A stretch of DNA of 55,004 nt, taken from assembly GCA_017634975.1 (NCBI GenBank), contig JAGBMJ010000057.1, forward strand, positions 1 through 55,004. Direction: 5' to 3'. Numbering within the stretch: position 1 is the stretch's first letter; the number at the start of each line of letters is the position of its first letter. The notes beneath the pieces were generated by a model. That model was not told the origin of the DNA, did not search any database, and was given only the letters and a program-made list of their open reading frames with translations. This DNA is from Lachnospiraceae bacterium (lineage in GTDB: Bacteria > Bacillota > Clostridia > Lachnospirales > Lachnospiraceae). The position numbers and the translations under genes were made by a program. Of the stretch, positions 25,890 through 34,818 are shown piece after piece.

Positions 25890-25917
25890 AAAAAAGCCCC
25901 GCCGCAAGGCGGGGGGG
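25890..25917 (-). terminator. Terminator of the secreted repeat protein gene
   Basis: Minus-strand stem CCCCGCC / GGCGGGG with loop TTGC, followed by CTTTTTTT. Confidence 0.85.
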
Positions 25918-25953
25918 TATACATCTATCCACGTTCCAGGCAATCTCATATGT

Positions 25954-27054
25954 TTAATTCTGCTTCAATCTTGCGAGCAACGGTGACAATTCGGGATGTT
26001 TAGTCAACAGTTCCGCTTCTCTTTGTGCAATTTCACTTTCATACCCCAGAAAGTAATCTGTATTTCGATAATCATAACAGATCTCCACGCCAACTCCAAT
26101 GTTCTCATTAAACCAATCAAATTCCCCAAACCAAGGGGCATGATTCAAAACATCTGACATACAAATATCTATATAATCAATATATCCCTCTTTCATCAAA
26201 TCGATTTCCAGATTATCCAGCATATTTTCAAAGCTATCAAGACTGGGATAATAAGAACTTGGCTTAAATACGGTGCTCAACGATGTATGATTTACTTTAT
26301 TACTCGTTCGGTTTGCTATTATCGATACCAGTTCACTCCGCAAAGTCTGATATAGAGGATCTCCGCTATAATCCCTTCTTTCAAACGTTATAGCCGGATC
26401 TGCATACAGAATACAAGTGCCCGGTTCTCTTCCATATTGCTGATTAATCGTATAAACCCCCAGTGCCGCCTTTTCTTCATCGTATCTCTTGTACTCCGTA
26501 TCTATACGTGTCGTATCAACAGTACGTCCCACTTCATAATCATCATAGCCACCCGTGCTAAGACATTTTTCAATATAAAACTGGAATCTGGCATATTCTG
26601 CATCCGACCCTTTCAACTCTGAGCCCACCTCTGTATTTAGTGTGTCCTGACTGACCGCCGGCTTTCTCCCCTCTGCTTTTCCAAAATGAACATAATGCTG
26701 TGCCAACGCATTTGCATCCATACCAACAGCAGCCACCACATCAGCATTGTTCCGGGCATAATATGCCGGATCGAATAACGTTCCGTCTGTCAGTGTTATT
26801 GTTGTTCCGGGAGTATTTAATGTCCCGGCTTGTTCATATGGCAATCTTCCCTCACTTTTCCCATAAATAATGTAATGCTGATACAAAAGCTCTGCATCAG
26901 TTCCGAGCGTAGCCACCACGTCAGGATTTTGTTGTGCGTAATACTCTGCATCAAAAGCATCCTTATCCGGCATAGTCGTAGAATCAGCGAACGCTGTCAA
27001 GGTGCATGCCGCTGATACAACAGTCATAGTAAAGAGTGCTAAAGCTTTTTTCAT
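25954..27054 (-). CDS. Secreted protein with two FDxxYYAxxNPDV repeats
   Basis: This 366-aa protein has a signal peptide (ALFTMTVVSAACTLTAFA, cleavage near residue 23). Two repeats of about 45 residues follow (around 33-75 and 93-135): FDAEYYAQQNPDVV..LGTD..HYIIYGKSEGR, and FDPAYYARNNADVV..VGMD..HYVHFGKAEGR. The rest (about 145-366) is an unrecognised domain rich in Tyr and Asp. The same repeats occur in the CAP-domain protein at 41.8 kb, and resemble a repeat known from surface and glycan-related proteins of other phyla. The gene is divergent from an XRE regulator, which probably represses it. Confidence 0.75.
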   Translation of the reverse strand: MKKALALFTMTVVSAACTLTAFADSTTMPDKDAFDAEYYAQQNPDVVATLGTDAELLYQHYIIYGKSEGRLPYEQAGTLNTPGTTITLTDGTLFDPAYYARNNADVVAAVGMDANALAQHYVHFGKAEGRKPAVSQDTLNTEVGSELKGSDAEYARFQFYIEKCLSTGGYDDYEVGRTVDTTRIDTEYKRYDEEKAALGVYTINQQYGREPGTCILYADPAITFERRDYSGDPLYQTLRSELVSIIANRTSNKVNHTSLSTVFKPSSYYPSLDSFENMLDNLEIDLMKEGYIDYIDICMSDVLNHAPWFGEFDWFNENIGVGVEICYDYRNTDYFLGYESEIAQREAELLTKHPELSPLLARLKQN

Positions 27055-27151
27055 TTTCCAAACCTCCTGTACTTATCTTTATATGATCAAAAACAGAATC
27101 CACACATAATGACAGCAATATCCCCCATCAAGTGCATTATTTCAATTGAAT

Positions 27152-27180
27152 TATAGCACTTTACTTCCATTTTGGAAACA
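27152..27180 (-). promoter_or_regulatory. Promoter of the secreted repeat protein
   Basis: TTTCCA (27175-27180), 17-base spacer, TATAAT (27152-27157). Its -35 overlaps the first operator copy. Confidence 0.65.
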
Positions 27181-27200
27181 ATATTCTTCCATTTTGGATA
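27166..27200. promoter_or_regulatory. Twin operator of the XRE regulator
   Basis: CTTCCATTTTGGA occurs twice (27166-27178 and 27188-27200), 22 bases apart, so both lie on one face of the helix. The core TTCCA-TTT-TGGAA is a palindrome. It lies between the divergent repeat-protein and regulator genes. Confidence 0.75.
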
Positions 27201-27225
27201 GAATTTATATTGAGAGGATATATAA

Positions 27226-27492
27226 GTGGCAGAGCGTATCAACCAACATCGCAATCACATAGTAGGTGCAAATATACGACGCTTGCGAAAAGAGCGCAAT
27301 TTGAAAGCAACGGAAGTTATTGCAAAACTCCAGCTTTCGGATGTTTATGTCACAACAGGTATTTTTTCAAAAGTAGAGAACGGATATAATAACCCTACTG
27401 TTGATATGTTGATTGCTCTAACAGATATTTTTCAATGTGATTTCAATGAATTCTTCAGATCTCAGTCGGATCCTACGCATCCCCTCTTATAA
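27226..27492 (+). CDS. XRE-family regulator
   Basis: This 88-aa protein has a full helix-turn-helix (residues about 13-68: IVGANIRRLRKERNLKATEVI, then SKVENGYNNPTVDMLIALTDIF). The start is GTG, preceded by GAGAGGATATATAA. It is one of few + strand genes. The twin palindromes immediately upstream overlap the promoter of the divergent secreted protein gene, so a local repressor role is likely. Confidence 0.85.
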   Translation: MAERINQHRNHIVGANIRRLRKERNLKATEVIAKLQLSDVYVTTGIFSKVENGYNNPTVDMLIALTDIFQCDFNEFFRSQSDPTHPLL

Positions 27493-27547
27493 CCCAAATA
27501 CCATTTCTCAATCAGAATTAAAGAACAAAGACACTTCTTCAAAAAAA

Positions 27548-27569
27548 CCGCGGTGGAGATTCACCGCGG
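27548..27569. terminator. Bidirectional terminator between XRE regulator and etfA
   Basis: CCGCGGTG / CACCGCGG with a 6-base loop; A-run on the + 5' side gives the U-tail for the minus (etfA) transcript. Confidence 0.8.
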
Positions 27570-27602
27570 TTTCAAATCATTTGTATTGGATCAATTCTAT
27601 GC

Positions 27603-28655
27603 TCAGCCTGCTGCTTTCTTAGCCTTCTCAGCCTTGATTGCTGCGGTCAGCTGCGGAACGATCTTGTTCAGATCGCCTACGATACCGTAGTCTGCTACAT
27701 CAAAGATCGGAGCGTCCTCATCCTTGTTGATTGCAACGATGATATCGGACTCTTCCATACCTGCAACGTGCTGGATCGCACCGGAGATACCGATTGCGAA
27801 GTACAGGTTCGGGCGAACCGTCTTACCGGTCTGACCTACCTGCAGATCCTTCGGCTTCCAGCCTGCATCTACAACTGCACGGGAGCAGGAAACTGTACCG
27901 CCCAGAGCCTCTGCCAGATCCTCAAGGATCTTGAAGTTCTCCGGAGAGCCAACGCCACGACCGCCGGATACCAGAATCTTAGCGTCCATGATATCAACGG
28001 TATCGGAAACAGCCTTAACCACTTCCTTGATGGTGACATATCTGTTGTCCGGTGTGAAGCCCGGATTGAACTCGATCACTTCTGCCTTAGCTCCTGCGAT
28101 CGGGTCGATCTTCTGCATAACGCCGGGACGAACGGTTGCCATCTGCGGACGGTTGTCCGGGCAGGCGATGGTAGCAATGGTATTGCCGCCGAATGCCGGA
28201 CGGGTCATCAGCAGCTGGTTGTGCTTCTGCTCCTGGCCCGGGATCGGGTTCAGAGGGAAGTCACCGATATCCAGCTGTGTACAGTCAGCGGTCAGACCGG
28301 TAGCAACACGAGCGGATACGGTAGGACCAAGGTCACGGCCGATTGCGGTAGCACCTACCAGCATGATCTCCGGCTTGTACTCGTTGATCACGGATGCCAG
28401 TGCGTGTGCATACGGCTCGGTTCTGTAATCCTTCAGCTCCGGATCATCTACAACGATGACACGGTCAGCGCCGTACTCAGCAAGACGGTCTGCCAGACCC
28501 TTTACGCCGGAACCGATCAGCACTGCGGTTACCTGTGTAGCCAGCGGTGCAGCCAGATCTTTTGCTTTACCCAGCAGTTCAAATGCAATGGGGCTGATCT
28601 CATTGTCTACCTGCTGTGCGTAGACATATACGCCCTTGTAATCTTCTAATGCCAT
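27603..28655 (-). CDS. etfA: Electron transfer flavoprotein alpha subunit
   Basis: This 350-aa protein binds FAD with EtfB and pairs with butyryl-CoA dehydrogenase. In clostridia the Bcd-EtfAB complex couples crotonyl-CoA reduction by NADH to ferredoxin reduction (flavin-based bifurcation). The N-terminal domain shows [22 protein letters not shown]. The C-terminal FAD domain shows [51 protein letters not shown] and the [23 protein letters not shown] block. The ATG is preceded by AAGGAGATTTTTGAAA. It is the last gene of the operon, followed by a strong terminator. Confidence 0.95.
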   Translation of the reverse strand: MALEDYKGVYVYAQQVDNEISPIAFELLGKAKDLAAPLATQVTAVLIGSGVKGLADRLAEYGADRVIVVDDPELKDYRTEPYAHALASVINEYKPEIMLVGATAIGRDLGPTVSARVATGLTADCTQLDIGDFPLNPIPGQEQKHNQLLMTRPAFGGNTIATIACPDNRPQMATVRPGVMQKIDPIAGAKAEVIEFNPGFTPDNRYVTIKEVVKAVSDTVDIMDAKILVSGGRGVGSPENFKILEDLAEALGGTVSCSRAVVDAGWKPKDLQVGQTGKTVRPNLYFAIGISGAIQHVAGMEESDIIVAINKDEDAPIFDVADYGIVGDLNKIVPQLTAAIKAEKAKKAAG

Positions 28656-28682
28656 TTTCAAAAATCTCCTTCCGAAATGATT

Positions 28683-29474
28683 TTACAGCGCGTGCTTCTC
28701 GTTCAGCTTGCCAACGATATAGGATACTGCTTCTTCCGGAGAGTCCGGAGTAACCTTCTCGCCTTTGCCTTTACGAACCTTATCGGATGCCTTTGCGATC
28801 TTGGTCGGGGATCCCTTCAGACCCAGGTTGCAATCCTCAACATCCTTCAGATCAGCACGGCCCCAGGTAGTGATCTCTGCCTTTACAGCATCGAAGATAC
28901 CGCCAACGGACATGTATCTCGGCTCGTTCAGTTCTGCCAGAGCTGTTACCAGACACGGCATCTGAGCCTCTACGATATGATATCTGTCATCATACTGACG
29001 CTTTACAGTTACTTTCTTTGCTGCTTCGTCAACCTGAATATCCATTGCGTAGGAGATTACAGGAAGCTTTAAGTGCTCCGCGATCTGCGGACCAACCTGC
29101 GCGGTATCACCATCGATAGCCTGACGGCCGGTGATGATCAGGTCATACTCCAGATTGCGGATCGCACCTGCGATCGTGGTGGAAGTAGCCCAGGTATCTG
29201 CACCACCCAGTACACGGTCGGTAACCAGGATTGCCTTGTCAGCGCCCATAGCCAGTGCTTCCTGCAGCACATCTGCTGCCTTCGGAAGACCCATGGTCAG
29301 TACGGTTACTTCTGCGCCGTACTTATCTTTCAAACGCAGTGCTGCTTCAAGACCTGCCTTATCATCCGGGTTCATGATAGTCAGCATTGCTGCTCTGTTT
29401 AATGTTCCGTCCGGATTGAACTCTACGCCGCCCTTGGTATCCGGAACCTGTTTGATACATACGATAATTTTCAC
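28683..29474 (-). CDS. etfB: Electron transfer flavoprotein beta subunit
   Basis: This 263-aa protein is the partner of EtfA. In bifurcating enzymes its second flavin accepts hydride from NADH. Motifs: MKIIVCIKQVPDTKGGVEF at the start, NPDDKAGLEAALRLKD, the flavin-binding TGRQAIDGDTAQVGPQIAEHL, and the C-terminal KASDKVRKGKGEKVTPDSP. The protein has the length of clostridial bifurcating EtfB. AAGGAGGAACGGATAAAGTG precedes the ATG. A 137-base gap without visible features separates it from bcd. Confidence 0.95.
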   Translation of the reverse strand: MKIIVCIKQVPDTKGGVEFNPDGTLNRAAMLTIMNPDDKAGLEAALRLKDKYGAEVTVLTMGLPKAADVLQEALAMGADKAILVTDRVLGGADTWATSTTIAGAIRNLEYDLIITGRQAIDGDTAQVGPQIAEHLKLPVISYAMDIQVDEAAKKVTVKRQYDDRYHIVEAQMPCLVTALAELNEPRYMSVGGIFDAVKAEITTWGRADLKDVEDCNLGLKGSPTKIAKASDKVRKGKGEKVTPDSPEEAVSYIVGKLNEKHAL

Positions 29475-29611
29475 TTTATCCGTTCCTCCTTACAAATCGT
29501 AATGTTATATGTGATTTGCATTTCACGGATGCGGATCTGTAATCTCGTTTGCTCTCAGCAATATCCTCGATATTTACAACTCTTTTCGCAAACAAGAACA
29601 GCTCCGAATCC

Positions 29612-30778
29612 TTACTTCAGAATATTCGCAGAGATGACCATACGCTGTACTTCGGAAGTACCTTCGTAGATCTCTGTGATCTTAGCGTCACGCATCATAC
29701 GCTCTACATCGTACTCACGGATGTAACCGTAACCACCGTGGAGCTGAACTGCCTTGGTTGTTACTTCCATAGCAACCTCTGCTGCGTACAGCTTAGCCAT
29801 AGCAGCTTCTACGGAATAGGAAACCTTCGGGTTCTTCTGATACTCTGCTTTCTTCATTGCAGCTGCGTATACCAGATACTGTGCAGCCTTTACCTTGGTT
29901 GCCATATCTGCCAGCTGGAACTGTGTGTTCTGGAATGCGCCGATGGCACGTCCGAACTGCTTACGCTCTTTTACATAGTTGATGGTGGTCTCCAGAGCAC
30001 CTTCTGCCAGACCCAATGCCTGTGCAGCGATACCGATACGGCCGCCATCCAGGGTGTGCATTGCGATGTTGAAGCCCTTGCCCTGCTGGCCCAGAAGGTT
30101 TTCCTTCGGGATACGGCAATCCGTGAAGATAAGCTCGTAAGTGGAGGATCCGCGGATACCCATCTTGTTTTCCTTGGTACCGAAAGTGAATCCCGGAGTA
30201 CCTTTTTCTACGATGAATGCGGAGATCTCTTTCATCATCTTGCCGCGCTTCTCAATCTTGCCGGTTACAGCGAAGATCACGTATACATCAGCTTCCTTAC
30301 CGTTGGTGATGAAGCACTTGGATCCGTTGAGCACCCACTCGTCACCATCCAGAACAGCCTTGGTCTGCTGTCCCTGAGCATCGGTACCTGCGCCCGGCTC
30401 AGTCAGACCGAACGCACCAAGCTTCTCACCTTTTGCAAGGGGAACCAGGTATTTCTGCTTCTGCTCTTCGGTACCGAATGTCATGATCGGGTCTACACAC
30501 AGAGAGGTGTGTGCGGAAACGATAACACCTGTGGTACCGCAAACCTTGGAAAGTTCCTCTACACACATGGTATATGCCAGAGGATCTGCGCCCTGTCCGC
30601 CGTACTCCTTCGGAACGGGAATGCCCAGAAATCCGTATCTGGCCATCTTCTCAACCGTCTCACGCGGGAAGCGTTCTTCTTCGTCTACTTCCTGTGCAAG
30701 AGGCTTTACTTCGTTCTCGGCGAACTCTCTGAACAGCTGTCTCGCCATCTCATGTTCTTTGTTCAATGTGAAATCCAT
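29612..30778 (-). CDS. bcd: Butyryl-CoA dehydrogenase
   Basis: This 388-aa acyl-CoA dehydrogenase reduces crotonyl-CoA to butyryl-CoA. Motifs: FGLTEPGAGTDAQGQQT (FAD/substrate region), CFITNGKEADVYVIF, and the C-terminal AVQLHGGYGYIREYDVERMMRDAKI with the catalytic base Glu at 372 in EIYEGTSE. The protein is complete. GGAGG lies 12 bases before the ATG, a longer spacing than usual in this operon. In the complex with EtfAB it makes the energy-conserving step of butyrate formation. Confidence 0.95.
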   Translation of the reverse strand: MDFTLNKEHEMARQLFREFAENEVKPLAQEVDEEERFPRETVEKMARYGFLGIPVPKEYGGQGADPLAYTMCVEELSKVCGTTGVIVSAHTSLCVDPIMTFGTEEQKQKYLVPLAKGEKLGAFGLTEPGAGTDAQGQQTKAVLDGDEWVLNGSKCFITNGKEADVYVIFAVTGKIEKRGKMMKEISAFIVEKGTPGFTFGTKENKMGIRGSSTYELIFTDCRIPKENLLGQQGKGFNIAMHTLDGGRIGIAAQALGLAEGALETTINYVKERKQFGRAIGAFQNTQFQLADMATKVKAAQYLVYAAAMKKAEYQKNPKVSYSVEAAMAKLYAAEVAMEVTTKAVQLHGGYGYIREYDVERMMRDAKITEIYEGTSEVQRMVISANILK

Positions 30779-30812
30779 GATTTATATTAAACCTCCTTAA
30801 AATTTTTCCTGA

Positions 30813-31685
30813 TCAGATTGCATCAACGGGAGTCTTGGTACGATCCTCATTGTATACATAGAAGCCCTTGCCGGACTTTACGCCAAGGTTGCCGCCGCGA
30901 ACCATCTTGCGGATCAGCGGGCAAGCACGATACTTGCTGTCCTTGGTCTCGTTGTACAGTACATCCATGATCGCCAGGCAGATGTCCAGACCTACGTAGT
31001 CGCCCAGCTCCAGGGGACCCATCGGATGATTTGCGCCCAGCTTCATAGCTGCATCGATACCTGCGATATCGGAAACACCTTCCATCTTGATGAAAGCAGC
31101 TTCGTTGATCATCGGGATCAGGATACGGTTTACAACAAAGCCTGCTGCCTCGTTTACCTGAACCGGTGTCTTGCCGATCTCTTCGGAGATCTTCTTGATC
31201 TTCTCAACGATCTCTGCCGGAGTGTTCACACCTGCGATCACCTCGATCAGCTTCATTCTGTCTGCCGGATTGAAGAAGTGCATACCTACAACCGGACGGT
31301 TTACGCCCTTACCGATCTCGGTAATGGACAGAGAAGATGTGTTGGAAGCGAATACGCAGTCTGCCTTGCAGATTGCATCCAGCTCCTTGAACGTGGTCTG
31401 CTTTACGTTCATATCCTCGAAAGCAGCTTCTACGATCAGATCGCAGTCTGCACAGATATCCTCTTTCAGACCCGGAGTGATGGAAGAAGTGATCTTATCC
31501 ACCTGCTCCTGTGTCATTTTTCCTTTTTCTACCAGCTTTGCGTAGCCCTTAACGATCTTGTCCTTGCCGCCCTGAGCCCACTCCTGCTTGATATCGCAGA
31601 GAGCCACTTCATAGCCGTCAACTTGAGCAAATGCTTTTGCAATGCCCTGTCCCATGGTGCCTGCACCGATAACTCCTACCTTCAT
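30813..31685 (-). CDS. hbd: 3-hydroxybutyryl-CoA dehydrogenase
   Basis: This 290-aa enzyme reduces acetoacetyl-CoA to 3-hydroxybutyryl-CoA. It has the NAD(P)-binding GAGTMGQGIA at the N-terminus, SNTSSLSITEIG, the catalytic His in GMHFFNPADRMKLIEVI, and the C-terminal domain ending SGKGFYVYNEDRTK. TAAGGAGGAAGTATAC precedes the ATG. It lies between crt and bcd with short gaps. It is distinct from the diverged paralog at 6.9 kb. Confidence 0.95.
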   Translation of the reverse strand: MKVGVIGAGTMGQGIAKAFAQVDGYEVALCDIKQEWAQGGKDKIVKGYAKLVEKGKMTQEQVDKITSSITPGLKEDICADCDLIVEAAFEDMNVKQTTFKELDAICKADCVFASNTSSLSITEIGKGVNRPVVGMHFFNPADRMKLIEVIAGVNTPAEIVEKIKKISEEIGKTPVQVNEAAGFVVNRILIPMINEAAFIKMEGVSDIAGIDAAMKLGANHPMGPLELGDYVGLDICLAIMDVLYNETKDSKYRACPLIRKMVRGGNLGVKSGKGFYVYNEDRTKTPVDAI

Positions 31686-31711
31686 GTATACTTCCTCCTT
31701 AATTATTTTTG

Positions 31712-32506
31712 TTATTTATTCTGGAATGCTACAACCTTCACCTTGGTCGGATCGTCCTTCTTCTTTAAGAAGTTGCCCATACCTGCTCTCTGATCTTCGG
31801 TCTCGAAGCAGTCGCCAAAGAGTTTTTCTTCGATCGCAACACCTTCATCGATGGAAACCTGCAGACCTTCGTTGATCGCCTTCTTGCAGTTGCGTACAGC
31901 GATCGGCGCCTGCTTTGCGATGCCTGCAGCCATCTTCTCGGCTGCTGCCATCAGTTCCTCCTGCGGATATACCGCGTTTACCAGGCCGATGCGGAAAGCT
32001 TCGTTTGCATCGATATTTCTTGCGGTGTAGATCATCTGCTTTGCCATACCTGCGCCAACCAGCCGAGCCAGTCTCTGGGTACCGCCAAAGCCCGGCGTGA
32101 TGCCAAGGCCTACTTCCGGCTGTCCGAACAGTGCATTGTCGGAGCAGATGCGGATATCGCAGCTCATGGAGATCTCGCAGCCGCCGCCCAGTGCAAAGCC
32201 GTTTACTGCAGCGATCACAGGGATCGGGAACTTCTCGATCTTTAAGAACACATCGTTACCCTTCTTGCCGAAAGCTTCGCCCTCTGCCTTGGACAGAGTG
32301 CTCATCTCACCGATATCAGCGCCTGCCACGAAGGACTTCTGGCCTGCACCGGTCAGGATCAGGCAGCGGATGGTGTTCAGATCAACTGCATCCAAGGTAG
32401 CGTTCAGCTCATCCAGCACCTGGGAATTCAACGCGTTCAGCGCCTTCTCACGGTTGATGGTGATGATACCTACGGCATCTTTTACTTCATATAAAACAAA
32501 TTCCAT
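31712..32506 (-). CDS. crt: 3-hydroxybutyryl-CoA dehydratase (crotonase)
   Basis: This 264-aa enoyl-CoA hydratase-family protein dehydrates 3-hydroxybutyryl-CoA to crotonyl-CoA. It shows the oxyanion-hole segments (GAGQKSFVAGADIGEM and NGFALGGGCEISMSCDIRI) and both catalytic glutamates (in GGGCEIS and FGQPEVGLG). The gene is separated from thl by 144 bases that hold a hairpin terminator and a second hairpin next to the ribosome binding site (CGCTCCCG / CGGGATCG, 32522-32543), so its expression may be set separately. Confidence 0.95.
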   Translation of the reverse strand: MEFVLYEVKDAVGIITINREKALNALNSQVLDELNATLDAVDLNTIRCLILTGAGQKSFVAGADIGEMSTLSKAEGEAFGKKGNDVFLKIEKFPIPVIAAVNGFALGGGCEISMSCDIRICSDNALFGQPEVGLGITPGFGGTQRLARLVGAGMAKQMIYTARNIDANEAFRIGLVNAVYPQEELMAAAEKMAAGIAKQAPIAVRNCKKAINEGLQVSIDEGVAIEEKLFGDCFETEDQRAGMGNFLKKKDDPTKVKVVAFQNK

Positions 32507-32612
32507 TTTATCCTCTTTCCGCGCTCCCGAAAAAACGGGATCGCATTTTTATTGTTGATAGGGCTTTGCCTTACAGAGATTGCTTTTTAATTTCTATAAG
32601 ACAACGAAAAGC

Positions 32613-32635
32613 GGGGAACCGTCAGCCGGCTCCCC
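32613..32635 (-). terminator. Intercistronic hairpin between thl and crt
   Basis: GGGGAGCCG / CGGTTCCCC pairs fully (one G-U) around a 5-base loop, followed by GCTTTTCGTTG. It begins 15 bases past the thl stop. The tail is a weak U-tract, so partial termination is expected. Confidence 0.6.
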
Positions 32636-32650
32636 ACCATTTAGCTATAG

Positions 32651-33853
32651 TTATCCTTCGTATGCTTCTACGATGGTAGCGCAGCCCATACCGCCGCCGA
32701 TGCACAGGGTAGCCAGACCCTTCTTGGCGCCCTTTGCTTCCATCTCGTGAAGCAGGGTAACCAGAATACGTGCGCCGGATGCTCCTACCGGATGACCAAG
32801 TGCGATCGCACCGCCGTTCGGATTCAGCTGCTTATCTACATCAATACCCAGATCCTTGCCTACTGCTACGGACTGTGCTGCAAATGCTTCATTTGCCTCG
32901 ATGATATCGAAGTCTTCGATCTTGTAACCGCATTTTGCCATTGCCTTGCGGGTAGCTGCAACAGGGCCGATACCCATCACTTCCGGACGAACGCCAGCCA
33001 GTGCGCCTGCTACGAAGGTAGCCATCGGCTTAACGCCCAATTCCTTTGCCTTCTCTTCGGTCATAACAACGATTGCAGCTGCACCGTCATTGATACCGGA
33101 AGCGTTACCTGCGGTAACCACACCGTCCGGATTGAGCGGTTTTAACTTAGCCAGTCCTTCAATGGTGCTGCCTGCACGAGGTCCTTCATCCTTGTTGAAT
33201 ACGATAGTCTCTTTCTTCTTCTTGATCTCTACCGGAACGATCTCCTTATCGAATGCACCGTTCTCCTGTGCTGCACAAGCCTTCAGCTGGCTCTTGAGTG
33301 CGAACTCATCCAGTTCTTCTCTGGTCAGATTCCACTCTTTTGCTACATTGTCAGCCGTTGTGATCATGTGGTAATCGTTGAATGCATCCCACAGAGCATC
33401 CTTTACCATGGTGTCTACCAGACCGCCCTTGGACTGGCTCGGCCACATCATACGATATCCGTAACGTCCATTCGGGATAGCAAAAGGCGCCATAGACATG
33501 TTTTCCATACCGCCGGCAACTACAATGTCTGCATCGCCTGCTGCGATCATCTGGGCTGCCATGTTGACACAGTTCAGACCGGAACCGCAAACTACGTTTA
33601 CCGTCACAGCCGGAACCTCGATCGGCAGGCCAGCCTTGATGGATGCCTGACGTGCTACGTTCTGTCCCAGACCTGCCTGGATAACGCAGCCCATGTATAC
33701 CTGATCCACCTTCTCCGGTGCAACACCGGCACGATTCAGTGCCTCTTTGATCACGATTGCGCCAAGTTCCGCTGCCGGAGTGGTTGAAAGTGCGCCGCCC
33801 ATAGTACCGATGGCAGTACGGCAAGCACCTGCCAAAACGATTTTCTTTGCCAT
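32651..33853 (-). CDS. thlA: Acetyl-CoA acetyltransferase (thiolase)
   Basis: This 400-aa thiolase condenses two acetyl-CoA to acetoacetyl-CoA. Active-site residues are in place: Cys89 ([10 protein letters not shown]), His354 ([12 protein letters not shown]) and Cys384 (CIGGGMGCA). [12 protein letters not shown] is also typical. The start at [10 protein letters not shown] is set by GGAGGAAGCAAA; a 30-codon upstream extension is rejected because it crosses the promoter region. It is the first gene of the butyrate operon. Confidence 0.95.
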   Translation of the reverse strand: MAKKIVLAGACRTAIGTMGGALSTTPAAELGAIVIKEALNRAGVAPEKVDQVYMGCVIQAGLGQNVARQASIKAGLPIEVPAVTVNVVCGSGLNCVNMAAQMIAAGDADIVVAGGMENMSMAPFAIPNGRYGYRMMWPSQSKGGLVDTMVKDALWDAFNDYHMITTADNVAKEWNLTREELDEFALKSQLKACAAQENGAFDKEIVPVEIKKKKETIVFNKDEGPRAGSTIEGLAKLKPLNPDGVVTAGNASGINDGAAAIVVMTEEKAKELGVKPMATFVAGALAGVRPEVMGIGPVAATRKAMAKCGYKIEDFDIIEANEAFAAQSVAVGKDLGIDVDKQLNPNGGAIALGHPVGASGARILVTLLHEMEAKGAKKGLATLCIGGGMGCATIVEAYEG

Positions 33854-33914
33854 TTTGCTTCCTCCATAAATGAATGATAATGATTGATAGAAATGTCTAC
33901 TTACGACAAGCACG

Positions 33915-33943
33915 ATTTTAACATAAGAAAAAACGTTTGGCAA
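33915..33943 (-). promoter_or_regulatory. Promoter of the butyrate operon
   Basis: TTGCCA (33938-33943), 17-base spacer, TAAAAT (33915-33920) on the minus strand, about 60 bases before thl. Confidence 0.75.
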
Positions 33944-33986
33944 ATGATTTTTGCCCCTGAAATGCCCGAATTACAGGCTTTTTGCT

Positions 33987-34000
33987 TGTAAGCGCTTTCA
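33987..34000. promoter_or_regulatory. CcpA cre site
   Basis: TGTAAGCGCTTTCA matches the cre consensus (TGWAANCGNTNWCA) at every fixed position. Its centre is about 85 bases upstream of the expected transcription start, a place typical of CcpA activation rather than blockage. Confidence 0.8.
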
Positions 34001-34017
34001 GTGATTTACATAAAGAA

Positions 34018-34037
34018 ACCCCCACAATCTGTGGGGG
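34018..34037 (-). terminator. Terminator of hpf
   Basis: Minus-strand stem CCCCCACA / TGTGGGGG followed by TTTCTTT, about 16 bases past the hpf stop. The cre site lies between it and the thl promoter. Confidence 0.85.
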
Positions 34038-34053
34038 CTCAGGATATGATTTT

Positions 34054-34581
34054 TTATACTTCCGGCTCGATGAGTCCGTAGGTGTTTCCTTTACGCTTGT
34101 AAACTACATTTACCTGATCGGTCTCTGCGTTGCAGAATACGAAGAAGCTGTGTCCTAACAGTTCCATCTGTACGCAGGCATCTTCCGGATACATCGGCTT
34201 GATATCAAATTTCTTGGTACGGATGATCTTTACTTCCTCTTCATCCATAAAGTCCTTATCAAGGTATTCCTGCTTGAAAGAACCATTTCCCTGCTCACGA
34301 TCCGTCAACTTGGTCTTATATTTCTTCAGCTGACGCTCTATGATCTCTTCTACCAGATCGATGGATACATACATATCGTTGCTGACCTGCTCGGAACGAA
34401 TGATGCTGCCCTTTACCGGGATCGTTACTTCGATCTTCTGACGGTCTTTCTCAACAGACAGCGTTACGTGTACTTCCGTATCTTCGGTAAAATACTTTTC
34501 CAGTTTGCCGATCTTGTCTTCGACGGCACTCTTCAACCCCTCCGTTACTTCGATATTTTTCCCCAGAATGATAAATTTCAT
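34054..34581 (-). CDS. hpf: Ribosome hibernation promoting factor, long form
   Basis: This 175-aa protein has the N-terminal HPF/YfiA domain (residues 1-95: MKFIILGKNIEVTEGLKSA, HVTLSVEKDRQKIEVTIPV) that blocks the decoding centre, and the C-terminal dimerisation domain (about 120-175: IIRTKKFDIKPMYPEDACVQM, LGHSFFVFCNAETDQVNVVYKRKGNTYGLIEP) that pairs two 70S ribosomes into 100S dimers. The start at MKFIILG has GGAGGAAAAGCGT; five upstream codons are excluded. Monocistronic. Confidence 0.95.
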   Translation of the reverse strand: MKFIILGKNIEVTEGLKSAVEDKIGKLEKYFTEDTEVHVTLSVEKDRQKIEVTIPVKGSIIRSEQVSNDMYVSIDLVEEIIERQLKKYKTKLTDREQGNGSFKQEYLDKDFMDEEEVKIIRTKKFDIKPMYPEDACVQMELLGHSFFVFCNAETDQVNVVYKRKGNTYGLIEPEV

Positions 34582-34678
34582 ACGCTTTTCCTCCATTTCC
34601 CCGCTTCCGCAGAGTTATGTATTCTTGAATCCCTGGCATCCTCATTTTGCAGAGCAGTCGTGGTTTTCAAGTAAATAC

Positions 34679-34707
34679 AGTATACCACAGAACTTCCGAA
34701 AAGACAA
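34679..34707 (-). promoter_or_regulatory. Promoter of hpf
   Basis: TTGTCT (34702-34707), 17-base spacer, TATACT (34679-34684). Confidence 0.7.
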
Positions 34708-34765
34708 GGAGACGATTTTCCCACTTCGAATATGTCCAAAGCCTCCTCATATCGAACATAAAAAA

Positions 34766-34789
34766 GTGTCCGGCGGTATCGCCGGACAC
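34766..34789 (-). terminator. Terminator of the NlpC/P60 gene
   Basis: Perfect 10-bp stem GTGTCCGGCG / CGCCGGACAC with a 4-base loop, followed on the minus strand by TTTTTTATG. Confidence 0.9.
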
Positions 34790-34818
34790 TTTAGGGATCA
34801 GATCGTTTATGATGTTTT

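Noticed and set aside
29549-30790. 413-codon + strand frame opposite bcd
   Set aside because: Antisense shadow of bcd; Cys/Leu-rich, no start signals.
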